Shown here piece by piece: positions 8,427 through 16,335 of a stretch of DNA of 38,710 nt. The notes beneath the pieces were generated by a model that was not told the origin of the DNA, ran no database searches, and saw only the letters and a list, made by a program, of their open reading frames with translations. Source of the stretch: CAYVMN01 sp964452575 (GTDB lineage Bacteria > Desulfobacterota > DSM-4660 > Desulfatiglandales > Desulfatiglandaceae); contig CAYVMN010000013.1 of assembly GCA_964452575.1 (NCBI GenBank), positions 1 through 38,710 of the forward strand, read 5' to 3'. Each line of letters opens with the position of its first letter. Within the stretch, counting starts at the first letter, position 1. Made by a program: the position numbers and the translations under genes.

Positions 8427-9632
8427 ATGGCGGAAGGAATAAAGGATAAAGTGGCAATTATCGGTATGGGCTGCACCAGGTTCGGTGAGAGATGGGAATC
8501 AAGCGCCGAGGACCTGATGGTGGAGGCATTTGTCGAGTGCCTGGAGGATGCCGGTATCGACAAGAAGGAGATACAGGCGGCCTACCTGGGCTCGCATTTT
8601 GATGAGGTAAACGTGGGTAAGGCCGCCTTGCCCCTTTCCATGACCCTAAAACTTCCTTATATCCCGGTCACCCGGACCGAGAACTTCTGTGCCACGGCGA
8701 CCGAGGCCTTCAGGGCCGCGTGTTACTCCGTGGCTGCCGGTGTCTATGATATCGTGCTGGCCCTCGGCGTGGAAAAATTGAAGGATACCGGTTACGGTGG
8801 GTTGCCGGCAGGGGCCGCACGGGGGGTCAATGCGATGATGGTGGGGGCCAACATGACTCCACCCGGCATGTTCGCACAACTGGCGACCGCCTACGGCGCA
8901 AAATGGCGTATTTCAATGGATAAGATCAAAGATGCCATTGCCCATGTCTCTGCAAAGAGCCATGCCAATGGGGCACTTAATCCAAAGGCCCATCTGCGAA
9001 AGGTGGTCACCGAGGAGCAGATCAAGGCCGCCCCAATGGTTGCATACCCCCTGGGCCTTTTTGACTGCTGCGGGGTCAGCGACGGAGCTGCCTGTGCTAT
9101 CATTGCTACCCCTGAGATAGCGAAGAGGCTGAAACCCAATCAGGATATAGTGAAGGTCAAGGCATTGCAGATTGCGGACAGCTCCGGTGAAGAGGCCATG
9201 TATTCAAACTGGGACGGTTGCCATTTTGTCACCACACGGAAGGCGGCCACAAAGGCCTATGAAGAGGCTGAGATCAAAGATCCTAGGAAAGAGATCAGCA
9301 TGATGGAGGTCCACGACTGCTTTTCCATCACCGAGATGGTTACCATGGAGGACCTCCATATCTCGCCCAAGGGTGGGGCCTACGATGATGTTATGAGCGG
9401 TTTTTTTGACCTGGACGGAGGGGTCCCTTGTCAGGTGGATGGAGGGCTTAAGTGCTTCGGCCATCCCATCGGGGCATCGGGGCTGAGGATGATCTATGCC
9501 ATGTATGAACAGATCCTGGAGAGGGTCCCTGAGGAAAGAAAGGTGGCAAATGCCCGCTTGGGCCTCACACACAATCTGGGCGGCACGCCCTGGATGAATG
9601 TATCTGCCATTTCAATAGTGGGAAGGGATTAG
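8427..9632 (+). CDS. Thiolase (SCP2/BbsB-like acetyl-CoA acyltransferase family)
   Basis: Predicted to cleave a 3-oxoacyl-CoA with CoA, or to condense acyl-CoAs. It has 401 residues. Catalytic Cys88 lies in RTENFCATATEAF, His296 in VHDCFSITEM and His346 in CFGHPIGASG; the last block is GLTHNLGGTPWMN. This pattern belongs to the SCP2-type thiolases, which often work with a DUF35 partner. The ribosome site GGAGGTG lies inside the end of the preceding gene, one base separates the genes, and the pair is probably translated in step. Together with the two dehydrogenases and the hydratase it would complete a beta-oxidation round. Confidence 0.9.
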   Translation: MAEGIKDKVAIIGMGCTRFGERWESSAEDLMVEAFVECLEDAGIDKKEIQAAYLGSHFDEVNVGKAALPLSMTLKLPYIPVTRTENFCATATEAFRAACYSVAAGVYDIVLALGVEKLKDTGYGGLPAGAARGVNAMMVGANMTPPGMFAQLATAYGAKWRISMDKIKDAIAHVSAKSHANGALNPKAHLRKVVTEEQIKAAPMVAYPLGLFDCCGVSDGAACAIIATPEIAKRLKPNQDIVKVKALQIADSSGEEAMYSNWDGCHFVTTRKAATKAYEEAEIKDPRKEISMMEVHDCFSITEMVTMEDLHISPKGGAYDDVMSGFFDLDGGVPCQVDGGLKCFGHPIGASGLRMIYAMYEQILERVPEERKVANARLGLTHNLGGTPWMNVSAISIVGRD

Positions 9633-9660
9633 CCGTCTTCAAGCAGAGGAGTAAAGAGAA

Positions 9661-10881
9661 ATGGACTTTCGTTTCACCCCTGAGGAAGAGAGATTCCGTG
9701 AGGGATTTGTCTCGTGGCTGGAGAAGAACCTTCCGGATGACTGGGATCCGTTGCGCTACCGGAACTATGATTCAGCAGAGGAATGGGCCCGGGCACACAA
9801 GGATTTCCAGAGGAGGCTTTACGATGCCGGGTATGCCGGACTTCACTATCCCAAGGAATATGGCGGCCAGGGAAGGACCCTGATGGAGGAGGTCATTGTC
9901 CTTCAGAGCGTTGCCTCTACCTGCGTGGAATTAAGGATGCCAGGGGTCATCACCTTTGGTATGGCCGCCCCTACCATCCTGTTCTGCGGTAGCGAGGAAC
10001 AGAAGAAGGAATACCTGCCGAAGATACTGGATGGGACGCATATCTGGTGTCAGGGATTCAGTGAGCCCAATGCCGGGTCTGACGTTGCCAATGTCTCCAC
10101 CAGGGCCGTAAGAAAAGACGGGCATTACCTGGTCAGCGGGCAAAAGGTCTGGACCAGTTTTGCTCACATAGCCGACTACTGCATCCTCCTGGTGCGAACT
10201 GATCCTGAGGCAAAGAAACACAAGGGCCTGAGCTATCTCCTCATGGACATGAAGCTGCCTGGGGTTGAGGTGAGGCCCATAACCCAGGTCACGGGAGAAC
10301 AGGACTTTAATGAGCTCTACATGGAAGATGTTCGAGTGCCTGAGGAGATGCTGGTAGGAAAGGAGGGGGATGGCTGGCGGATTGCCATCACCACCCTGAT
10401 GTTCGAGCGAGTCATCGGTGACGTAACCATGGGTGCGGTGTATCAGAAGAACGTAGAAAAGATGGTCGAGATGGCGCGAAAGACCAAGAGGTCGGGCAGG
10501 CCGGTGATCGAGGATCCCATCTTCCGGCAGCGGCTTGCCCAGGCATACATTGAGGTGATGGTATTGAAATACCATGGCCTGCGGAATCTCAGCGCACAGC
10601 TCCAGGGGGGCATTCCGGGTCCGGAGGGGTCCATAGGAAAGCTTCTCTGGAGTGAGCCCAATCAGAGGATCACAGAGGCAGCCATCGGGATGCAGGGCCC
10701 CAATGGCCAGATCATGGGCGGCTCACCGTGGTCCATCCAGGACGGCTACTGGCAATACAGCTTCTTGAGGTCCAAGGGAAACACCATCGAGGCCGGGACC
10801 TCCGAGATACAGCGGAACATCATTGGCGAAAGGGTGCTGGGCCTCCCCAAAGACATAAGCCGCGCTGCCAGGGAACAGTAA
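9661..10881 (+). CDS. Acyl-CoA dehydrogenase, apparently catalytic subunit
   Basis: FAD-dependent alpha,beta-dehydrogenation of an acyl-CoA. It has 406 residues and the full family length. Seen: QGFSEPNAGSDVAN (about 131-144), the GQKVWTSFAH block, and near the C-terminus NTIEAGTSEIQRNIIGERVLGLP. Glu377 in IEAGTSEIQ sits where the catalytic base lies in FadE-type enzymes. The start ATG follows GAGGAG at 9646-9651. It is 28 bases after the thiolase gene. A second dehydrogenase without this Glu follows 248 bases downstream; such pairs can form mixed tetramers (ChsE1-ChsE2, FadE28-FadE29 in steroid side-chain oxidation). The electron acceptor, normally ETF, is not encoded here. Confidence 0.92.
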   Translation: MDFRFTPEEERFREGFVSWLEKNLPDDWDPLRYRNYDSAEEWARAHKDFQRRLYDAGYAGLHYPKEYGGQGRTLMEEVIVLQSVASTCVELRMPGVITFGMAAPTILFCGSEEQKKEYLPKILDGTHIWCQGFSEPNAGSDVANVSTRAVRKDGHYLVSGQKVWTSFAHIADYCILLVRTDPEAKKHKGLSYLLMDMKLPGVEVRPITQVTGEQDFNELYMEDVRVPEEMLVGKEGDGWRIAITTLMFERVIGDVTMGAVYQKNVEKMVEMARKTKRSGRPVIEDPIFRQRLAQAYIEVMVLKYHGLRNLSAQLQGGIPGPEGSIGKLLWSEPNQRITEAAIGMQGPNGQIMGGSPWSIQDGYWQYSFLRSKGNTIEAGTSEIQRNIIGERVLGLPKDISRAAREQ

Positions 10882-10889
10882 AAAAAGGC

Positions 10890-11104
10890 GTTCATAGGTT
10901 CCGGGTTCAGCGTTCAGGGTTAGGGAAAAGGACAAGATTGAAGACCTGGCGTCCTCGTAAGAAATGCTGACTTTGTCACACGATTGCCAATGCGCGCCAA
11001 TTTTCAGGTTGGGAGCGACGTATCCGGACGGTTCTCACGGGAACACGCGTCCGAAGTGGAATCAGACGACAAGGATGCAACCTTGAACCCCTGAACCTGT
11101 GAAC
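10890..11104. repeat. Possible miniature inverted-repeat element between the dehydrogenase genes
   Basis: The left end GTTCATAGGTTCCGGGTTCA (10890-10909) and the right end, read on the other strand as GTTCACAGGTTCAGGGGTTC (11104 downward), are near-matching terminal inverted repeats. Further GTTCAGGGTTAG and GGTTCAAGGTTGC units lie just inside. The inner 150 bases hold no gene but contain an imperfect hairpin (CGGACG at 11025-11030 with CGTCCG at 11048-11053). The same end sequence opens the array at 12273. No target duplication could be proved. Confidence 0.5.
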
Positions 11105-11129
11105 GGTTACGAGTAAAGGAGATGACCCC

Positions 11130-12272
11130 ATGGATATCAGGCTGAACCAAGACCAGATAGAGATCGCCAGACAGGCACGTCGCTTTTGTGAGAATGAAAC
11201 TCCGATGGAATACGTGCGGGCCATGATCGAGGACGGGAGCGGGTTCACTGAAGGTGTGTGGAGCAAAATGACTGAAATGGGATGGACAGCTCTGCGCATA
11301 CCTGAGGCATATGGGGGGCTCGATATGGAGATGATGGACCTGGCTGTAATCCTTGAAGAGATGGGCCGGAAGGTTGTCCCTGGCCCCTTTTTTTCCACCG
11401 TGCTGCTGGCCGCTGAGGCCATTTTGGAGACTGGGAGCGAGTCGCAGAAGGAGGCATATCTTACCAGGATCAGCGGAGGTGAGATCATCGGCACCCTGGC
11501 CCTTCATGAGACCGATGGAGGAGCAGATCCAGGGTACGTTCAGATGACGGCCCGGCCGAGCGGTAACGGATTTGTCCTGGAAGGGACAAAGCTCTTTGTA
11601 CCTGATGCCCACGTGGCAGACGTCATTGTCTGTGCGGCTCGAACCGCGATAGGCGAGGACCCGACCACAGGAATTACCATTTTTCTCCTGGATCCGAAGG
11701 CAGATGGGGTCTCCATATCGCTTCTCCCCACAATGGACGGGACTCGCAAGCTCTGCTCTTTGGAGTTGAGGGGTGTGCGGGTGGGTGCGGACGGGATACT
11801 GGGAAGGCCTAACGAAGGTTGGGGGCCATTGCAGAGGGTGCTGCAGCGTGCCCAGGTGGGCCTCTGTGCCGAATGCGTCGGCGGGGCCCAGCGGGCCATG
11901 GAGATTGCAACGGAGTATGCCAAGGTCCGTATCCAGTTTGACCAGCCTATTGGGGGATTCCAGGCAGTGAAACACCGCTGTGCCCAGATGTATGTGGAGG
12001 TGGAAAGCGCCCGCTCCATCCTGTACTGGGCAGCCTGGGCACAGGATCACGGGGATCCTGATGAGGCCGCGCTGGCTGCATCCGTTGCCAAGGCCTACTG
12101 CTCGGAGGTATACAGGAACGCATCGACAAGCGCCATACAGGTACTGGGTGGCACCGGCTTTTCGTGGGAACATGATATCCACATCTACCTGAAGCGGGCA
12201 AAGGCCAACGAGGTAGCCCTGGGAGACCCAGTCTACCATCGAGAACAGGTGGCACGGCGGCTTACGGGATAG
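11130..12272 (+). CDS. Acyl-CoA dehydrogenase-like subunit lacking the usual catalytic Glu
   Basis: Member of the acyl-CoA dehydrogenase superfamily, 380 residues. Recognisable are RIPEAYGGLDMEMMDLAV, the region EYAKVRIQFDQPIGGFQAVKH (about 263-282) and the C-terminal block GGTGFSWEHDIHIYLKRAK. The C-terminus ends ANEVALGDPVYHREQVARRL, with no EGTxxIQ or EAGTSEIQ motif, so the catalytic base of the upstream paralogue is missing. This is the pattern of the non-catalytic partner in heteromeric dehydrogenases. The ribosome site AAAGGAG lies at 11115-11121. The long gap and repeats upstream may leave this gene less tightly coupled than the others. It could instead act on a different substrate using another base. 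Confidence 0.88.
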   Translation: MDIRLNQDQIEIARQARRFCENETPMEYVRAMIEDGSGFTEGVWSKMTEMGWTALRIPEAYGGLDMEMMDLAVILEEMGRKVVPGPFFSTVLLAAEAILETGSESQKEAYLTRISGGEIIGTLALHETDGGADPGYVQMTARPSGNGFVLEGTKLFVPDAHVADVIVCAARTAIGEDPTTGITIFLLDPKADGVSISLLPTMDGTRKLCSLELRGVRVGADGILGRPNEGWGPLQRVLQRAQVGLCAECVGGAQRAMEIATEYAKVRIQFDQPIGGFQAVKHRCAQMYVEVESARSILYWAAWAQDHGDPDEAALAASVAKAYCSEVYRNASTSAIQVLGGTGFSWEHDIHIYLKRAKANEVALGDPVYHREQVARRLTG

Positions 12273-12332
12273 GCGTTCAGAGGTTCAGGGTTCAAGGTTC
12301 GGAGGTTCAGGGTTCAAGGTTCAGGGTTCTTA
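12273..12332 (+). repeat. Tandem GGTTCA-type repeat array
   Basis: About eight units of seven to eight bases, mainly GGTTCAG and GGTTCAA with one GGTTCGGA, begin right after the stop codon of the acyl-CoA dehydrogenase gene. The compound pattern AGGTTCAGGGTTCAAGGTTC occurs twice in a row. The array lies 70 bases upstream of the hydratase ATG. The units match those at 6794 and at both ends of 10890-11104. Confidence 0.85.
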
Positions 12333-12402
12333 AGCTCAGGTATTTGTGCCAGGATTGCACTCAGGCTCAGGTGGCAGGGGATCTCACTCCGGGGGAATAT
12401 CA

Positions 12403-13203
12403 ATGAATTTCAGCACAATGCGGTTTGAGACACCGGAAACAGGGGTCGGTCTGATAACATTGAACCGGCCAGAGCGGCTCAATGCAATCAACCTGGATAT
12501 GCTTGATGACCTCCACGCCATTTTTACTGGGCTTTCAGGGATGCAAGAGATACGGGTTGTTATAATTATGGGTGAGGGGCGGGGGTTTTGCGCCGGTGCG
12601 GACATCAAGGACGCCCGTGTGCGAAGAGATGCCTCCGCCCTTTTTTCAGATGCGGCAACCCACCTGGTGGCCATTCAAAAGAAATACTCCGAGCGGATAC
12701 TCGAGATGCGCCGATTGCCCCAGCCCATTATCGCCGCGGTAAGAGGGCCGGCCGCAGGCGGAGGGATGTCTATTGCACTGGCCTCGGATGTGGTCCTTGC
12801 GAGCCCCAGTGCCTTTTTCGTCCCTTCGTTTATTAATATCGGGCTATCCGGGGGTGAGTTGGGGACCAGCTATCTCTTGCCAAGGATGGTAGGACGGGCG
12901 CGGGCCGCAGAGATCCTCCTCACCGGTCGCAGGGTGGATGCCGAAGAGGCTGCAAGGATCGGGCTCGTGAGCCGCTTGGTAGGGGAAGAGGACCTGCTGG
13001 ATGCGGCCCTGGACACAGCCCGCACCATGCTTCAAAAGAGCCCCATGGGATTGCGGTTTACCAAAGAGGCCCTCAATCAAAACATGAATGCCCCGTCCCT
13101 TGAGGCCGCCATCGAGTTCGAGAACCGAAACCAGAGCATGTGTTGTTGCACCCCCGAATTCGTGGAAGCCGTGGTATCATTCAGCAATCGGAAGGAAGAA
13201 TAA
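12403..13203 (+). CDS. Enoyl-CoA hydratase/isomerase family protein (crotonase)
   Basis: Predicted to hydrate a 2-enoyl-CoA; 266 residues, normal for the family. Seen: LITLNRPERLNAIN, the CoA-binding GRGFCAGADI, the oxyanion-hole loop VRGPAAGGGMSIALASD and IGLSGGELGTSYLLPRMVG, where a Glu sits in the usual active-site region. ATG at 12403 follows a GGGGG stretch; an in-frame GTG at 12346 would add 19 residues without family similarity and is rejected. It closes the + strand operon. A 3-hydroxyacyl-CoA dehydrogenase is absent from the window, so that step must be encoded elsewhere. The next gene converges from the other strand after 19 bases. Confidence 0.9.
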   Translation: MNFSTMRFETPETGVGLITLNRPERLNAINLDMLDDLHAIFTGLSGMQEIRVVIIMGEGRGFCAGADIKDARVRRDASALFSDAATHLVAIQKKYSERILEMRRLPQPIIAAVRGPAAGGGMSIALASDVVLASPSAFFVPSFINIGLSGGELGTSYLLPRMVGRARAAEILLTGRRVDAEEAARIGLVSRLVGEEDLLDAALDTARTMLQKSPMGLRFTKEALNQNMNAPSLEAAIEFENRNQSMCCCTPEFVEAVVSFSNRKEE

Positions 13204-13222
13204 CCCGCGGATACTGCCTTGT

Positions 13223-14392
13223 CTATATGATTTCAGATCCCTCGAAGGCGCATTGATATATCTGCATTATATCTTCCAAACTTGCCTCACGGGGGTTCGA
13301 CTTAACAGTCGCTTGCGTGAGGGCTTCTACGGCCATCTCCGGTAAACTCTCCTCACAAACTCCTGCCCTCTTTAAGTCTTCTGGGAATCCCAAGTTCACA
13401 AGAAATCTCTTCACACTTGATGCCAGATTGAGGGTGGCTTCTTTTGGTTCTGATGGGCCTCCCCTCTCAAATATCTGATTTACAATACGGATGTATTTAT
13501 TGCTGGCAACTGGTTCGTTAAACTGAATCACATAGGGGAGCATCATCCCGACCGCTAGTCCGTGTTCTATCCCTGCAACCCGAGTGAGGGGATTGGCCGT
13601 AGAATGTGCCAGCCCTAAATAGCTCATGGCCAAGGCCATACCACTCAGGTTACTGGCGACAAGCATCTGGCTCCGCGCCTCTAGATCATTCGGTTCTTCG
13701 ACAACTCTGGGCAAAGTCCTATTGATAATCTGTATGGCTTCTACCCCCAAGGCCTGGGAGTGGGGCTGGCTCCCCTTGGCCACGAACGACTCAAAGCCGT
13801 GTACCCAGGCGTCCACTCCTGTCAGGATCGTTGCCTGTCGAGGCAAAGAAATCGTAAGATTCGGGTCCAGGATAGCGATATCCGGGACTGCCTGGACGTC
13901 CCGAACGACTATTTTGGCATGGGTGACGCTGTCCGAGATGAGCAGGAACGGACTAACCTCACTTCCAGTCCCGGCTGTTGTGGGAACGGCAATTAACGGT
14001 TTAAGTGGGGAGCCTTCTGTCACGACTCCACGATAGTCAACGATCTGACCTCCTCGGGTGCGAAGTATGTTAATCGCCTTGGCCGCATCTATTGAGCTAC
14101 CCCCACCTAGGGCAATGATGATCTCGGGCCGAAATTCCCTGGCCAAAACGAGACCATCTTCTACATTCTTCGTCGTTGGATTTGGGTCAACCTTGTTGAA
14201 AACGGAGATATCCAGCCTCTCTTTTTTTAAAGATTCTAAGAGAGGGTTTTCAATTCCAGCCTTCTGTATCCCCTGATCCGTGACGATCATGACCCGTTTT
14301 GCATTAAAGACATGAGCAAGCTGACCGACTCTCTCCGAGGCACCCGGAGCGAACAAGACCCGCCATTTCATGGCAATATCAAAGTAATCCAC
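13223..14392 (-). CDS. Iron-containing alcohol dehydrogenase family protein
   Basis: NAD(P)-dependent group III alcohol dehydrogenase, 389 residues. The cofactor motif is ALGGGSSIDAAKA (about 94-106), followed by PTTAGTGSEVS. The metal ligands expected from FucO/AdhB are all present: Asp194 and His198 in GVDAWVHGF, His263 in GLAHSTANPL and His277 in GIEHG. The second histidine of the usual HAMAH motif is Asn267 here. It is the last gene of the second LIV operon, 45 bases after livM, and may oxidise or reduce a compound linked to that transporter. The substrate is unknown. Confidence 0.88.
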   Translation of the reverse strand: MDYFDIAMKWRVLFAPGASERVGQLAHVFNAKRVMIVTDQGIQKAGIENPLLESLKKERLDISVFNKVDPNPTTKNVEDGLVLAREFRPEIIIALGGGSSIDAAKAINILRTRGGQIVDYRGVVTEGSPLKPLIAVPTTAGTGSEVSPFLLISDSVTHAKIVVRDVQAVPDIAILDPNLTISLPRQATILTGVDAWVHGFESFVAKGSQPHSQALGVEAIQIINRTLPRVVEEPNDLEARSQMLVASNLSGMALAMSYLGLAHSTANPLTRVAGIEHGLAVGMMLPYVIQFNEPVASNKYIRIVNQIFERGGPSEPKEATLNLASSVKRFLVNLGFPEDLKRAGVCEESLPEMAVEALTQATVKSNPREASLEDIMQIYQCAFEGSEII

Positions 14393-14437
14393 CCCTTATC
14401 TCCTATTGGCTGACAGACTTTCAGATCGATAGTGAAC

Positions 14438-15418
14438 TTACCCTGACACCGCTTCGCCACGTCTTTGAATTTTCAGTGCCTTTCCCCTGGTCTCCGACTT
14501 AAAGGCAAGACTCAATAGCCCGTTCGGCAGTAAGAACATGATTATAATGAGTATGAACCCTAAGAAGAGTAGATGGGATCCCGGGAGTAAGGGATTTAAG
14601 GTCTCTTCAAGGATAGAAAACAGTAAGGCACCCAAGAGTGGCCCAAAGGGCATACCGATACCGCCGATAATGCAGATAAAAATCGCATCGAGTGAGTAGA
14701 TGATTGAAAAGACATCGTTCGGGGAAAGATACTGGGTGAAAAGCCCGTATGCTCCACCGGCTAAGGCGGCCAATGCAGCACTTATGCCAAGCGTACTGGA
14801 CTTGGCATACCTCACCCGGACCCCCAATTCAGCAGAGGCCTCCTCGTCGTCTCCGATAGCACGCAGTGCCAGGCCGTGGTTGGACTTCTCAAGCAGATAA
14901 GCAACCCAGATAGATGCCCCGGCCAAGGCCATGGTCAAATAGTAAGTGGCGATGTTGTTTGAGAATAGACCGGATGGCAAGACCACCCCCTCCGAGCCAG
15001 ATAGCTCAGGACGCCAGAGGAAAATAATACGAAGGATTTCGGCTACTGCAAGGGTAATGATCGTAAAATAAGGTCCTTTAGCCGAGAAACAGATGAGCCC
15101 CAAGGGCAGACTGAAAATGGCCACGCCTATTGCTGCGATAGCAAGAGACAGCGGGGCTGGGATCCCTACATTGCAGCAAAAGGCTGTTAGGAAGGCCCCC
15201 AGACCAAAAAATGCGGCATGCCCAAGGGAAAATTGTTTTGCGAATCCTCCTAAGAGATTCCATGATTGAGCAAGGGTTGTGTAAATGAAAGCAAAGGTCA
15301 ATACAGAGAGGAAATAATCCACAAGACGCACACGCACGAAGGGCAGCCCTAATGCAATTAAAAGGAAAGCCCATAGCAGCCAATAAATCTTTCGATCTCT
15401 CTTGCCGTCACTTCTCAT
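14438..15418 (-). CDS. livM: LIV-type ABC transporter permease LivM (second system)
   Basis: Membrane permease, 326 residues, with the LivM signature KQFSLGHAAFFGLGAF and the C-terminal ICIIGGIGMPFGPLLGALLF. It starts with a short basic cytoplasmic segment (MRSDGKRDRK) before the first helix. It lies 30 bases after livH and upstream of the alcohol dehydrogenase in the order livK-G-F-H-M-adh, which differs from the H-M-G-F order of the first system. The ribosome site is weak. Confidence 0.9.
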   Translation of the reverse strand: MRSDGKRDRKIYWLLWAFLLIALGLPFVRVRLVDYFLSVLTFAFIYTTLAQSWNLLGGFAKQFSLGHAAFFGLGAFLTAFCCNVGIPAPLSLAIAAIGVAIFSLPLGLICFSAKGPYFTIITLAVAEILRIIFLWRPELSGSEGVVLPSGLFSNNIATYYLTMALAGASIWVAYLLEKSNHGLALRAIGDDEEASAELGVRVRYAKSSTLGISAALAALAGGAYGLFTQYLSPNDVFSIIYSLDAIFICIIGGIGMPFGPLLGALLFSILEETLNPLLPGSHLLFLGFILIIIMFLLPNGLLSLAFKSETRGKALKIQRRGEAVSG

Positions 15419-15448
15419 AGATTCATCTCTATAATCTATGGTTTGGTT

Positions 15449-16315
15449 TTAGGCTCTTCTAAATAGGCCCTCAGGCCGAACAATAAGGACCACGATGATA
15501 ATAATAAAGGCAATGACAGGCGAAATCTGTGAGGGCAATATGATGGAAAAGAGGCTTTCTGTCATGCCGATGATAAATCCGGCCACAATGGTCCCGAACA
15601 GGCTTCCCATGCCACCAAGGATGGCCACGCAAAAGGCCACGATGAGAATTGTGGTGCCAGCATAGGGCGAAAAAGGGTTGACCAGGCCCATCAGGGCCCC
15701 CAGCAAACCCGCAGACGCAATGCCAAATATCCAGGTAATCCTCCTAACGGCAAAGGCGTCTATCCCCAAGATTTCAGCGGCGTCTTTGTTCTGCGAAACC
15801 GCCCGTATCCTTTTGCCGATCATCGAGTATTTCAAAAACAAGCTCATGCCACCTACGCTCGCAAGGCTCAATATGGCAACCAAGGACTTAATTAAAGGAT
15901 ACGTGAAGGGGCCAAAATGAATCTGTTGATACCCCAAACTGGAGTGGATAAACCGGTAATCCAGCCCAAAGACAAGGGCCAGTGCGTTTGCTATGATGAG
16001 AAGTAGGGCATAGTAATGAACCACATGGGCATCACCAACATCAAATGTGAAGCGTGCAAACAGTTCAAAGGTTAGAAAACCTACGATTGCCATGAAAAGG
16101 ATCACAGGAACCAAGGAGACAAATGGGTCCATCCCTAGTTTTGTTACGGCCATCAAACAAGCGTAACCACCTAAAATAGCAAAAGAGCCGTGGGCGAAGT
16201 TGACGATCTCCATGACTCCGAAGATCATGGTAAGGCCGAACGTTATAAGAACATACAACGAAGAAAGAAATATCCCTGTAATTAACAGTTGAATAAAGAG
16301 TGTAGCATAATCCAT
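15449..16315 (-). CDS. livH: LIV-type ABC transporter permease LivH (second system)
   Basis: Membrane permease, 288 residues from the chosen ATG at 16315, with the LivH motifs LYVLITFGLTMIFGVMEIVNFAHG and, at the end, LIVRPEGLFRRA. AGAGGG lies seven bases before this ATG. A GTG at 16339 would overlap the livF stop as GTGA and is the alternative start, giving 296 residues. The motif AILGGMGSLFGTIVAG matches the EAA-like loop that contacts the ATPases. Confidence 0.9.
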   Translation of the reverse strand: MDYATLFIQLLITGIFLSSLYVLITFGLTMIFGVMEIVNFAHGSFAILGGYACLMAVTKLGMDPFVSLVPVILFMAIVGFLTFELFARFTFDVGDAHVVHYYALLLIIANALALVFGLDYRFIHSSLGYQQIHFGPFTYPLIKSLVAILSLASVGGMSLFLKYSMIGKRIRAVSQNKDAAEILGIDAFAVRRITWIFGIASAGLLGALMGLVNPFSPYAGTTILIVAFCVAILGGMGSLFGTIVAGFIIGMTESLFSIILPSQISPVIAFIIIIVVLIVRPEGLFRRA

Positions 16316-16335
16316 CTCAGACCCTCTTGCAAAAC

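Noticed and set aside
7340..8563. A 407-codon open frame on the - strand opposite the HMG-CoA-synthase-like gene
   Set aside because: It lies antisense to a clear family member, shows no recognisable domain and no ribosome site; long antisense frames are expected from the codon bias of these genes.
11004..12239. A 411-codon open frame on the - strand opposite the second acyl-CoA dehydrogenase
   Set aside because: The sense gene has unmistakable family motifs; the antisense product has none and runs through the repeat-framed gap.
12273..12332. A CRISPR array for the GGTTCA repeats
   Set aside because: Units are seven to eight bases, contiguous and without spacers, so it is a simple tandem repeat.
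13204..13222. A bidirectional terminator between the converging hydratase and alcohol dehydrogenase genes
   Set aside because: Only 19 bases separate the stops and no stem with a T tract could be found there.
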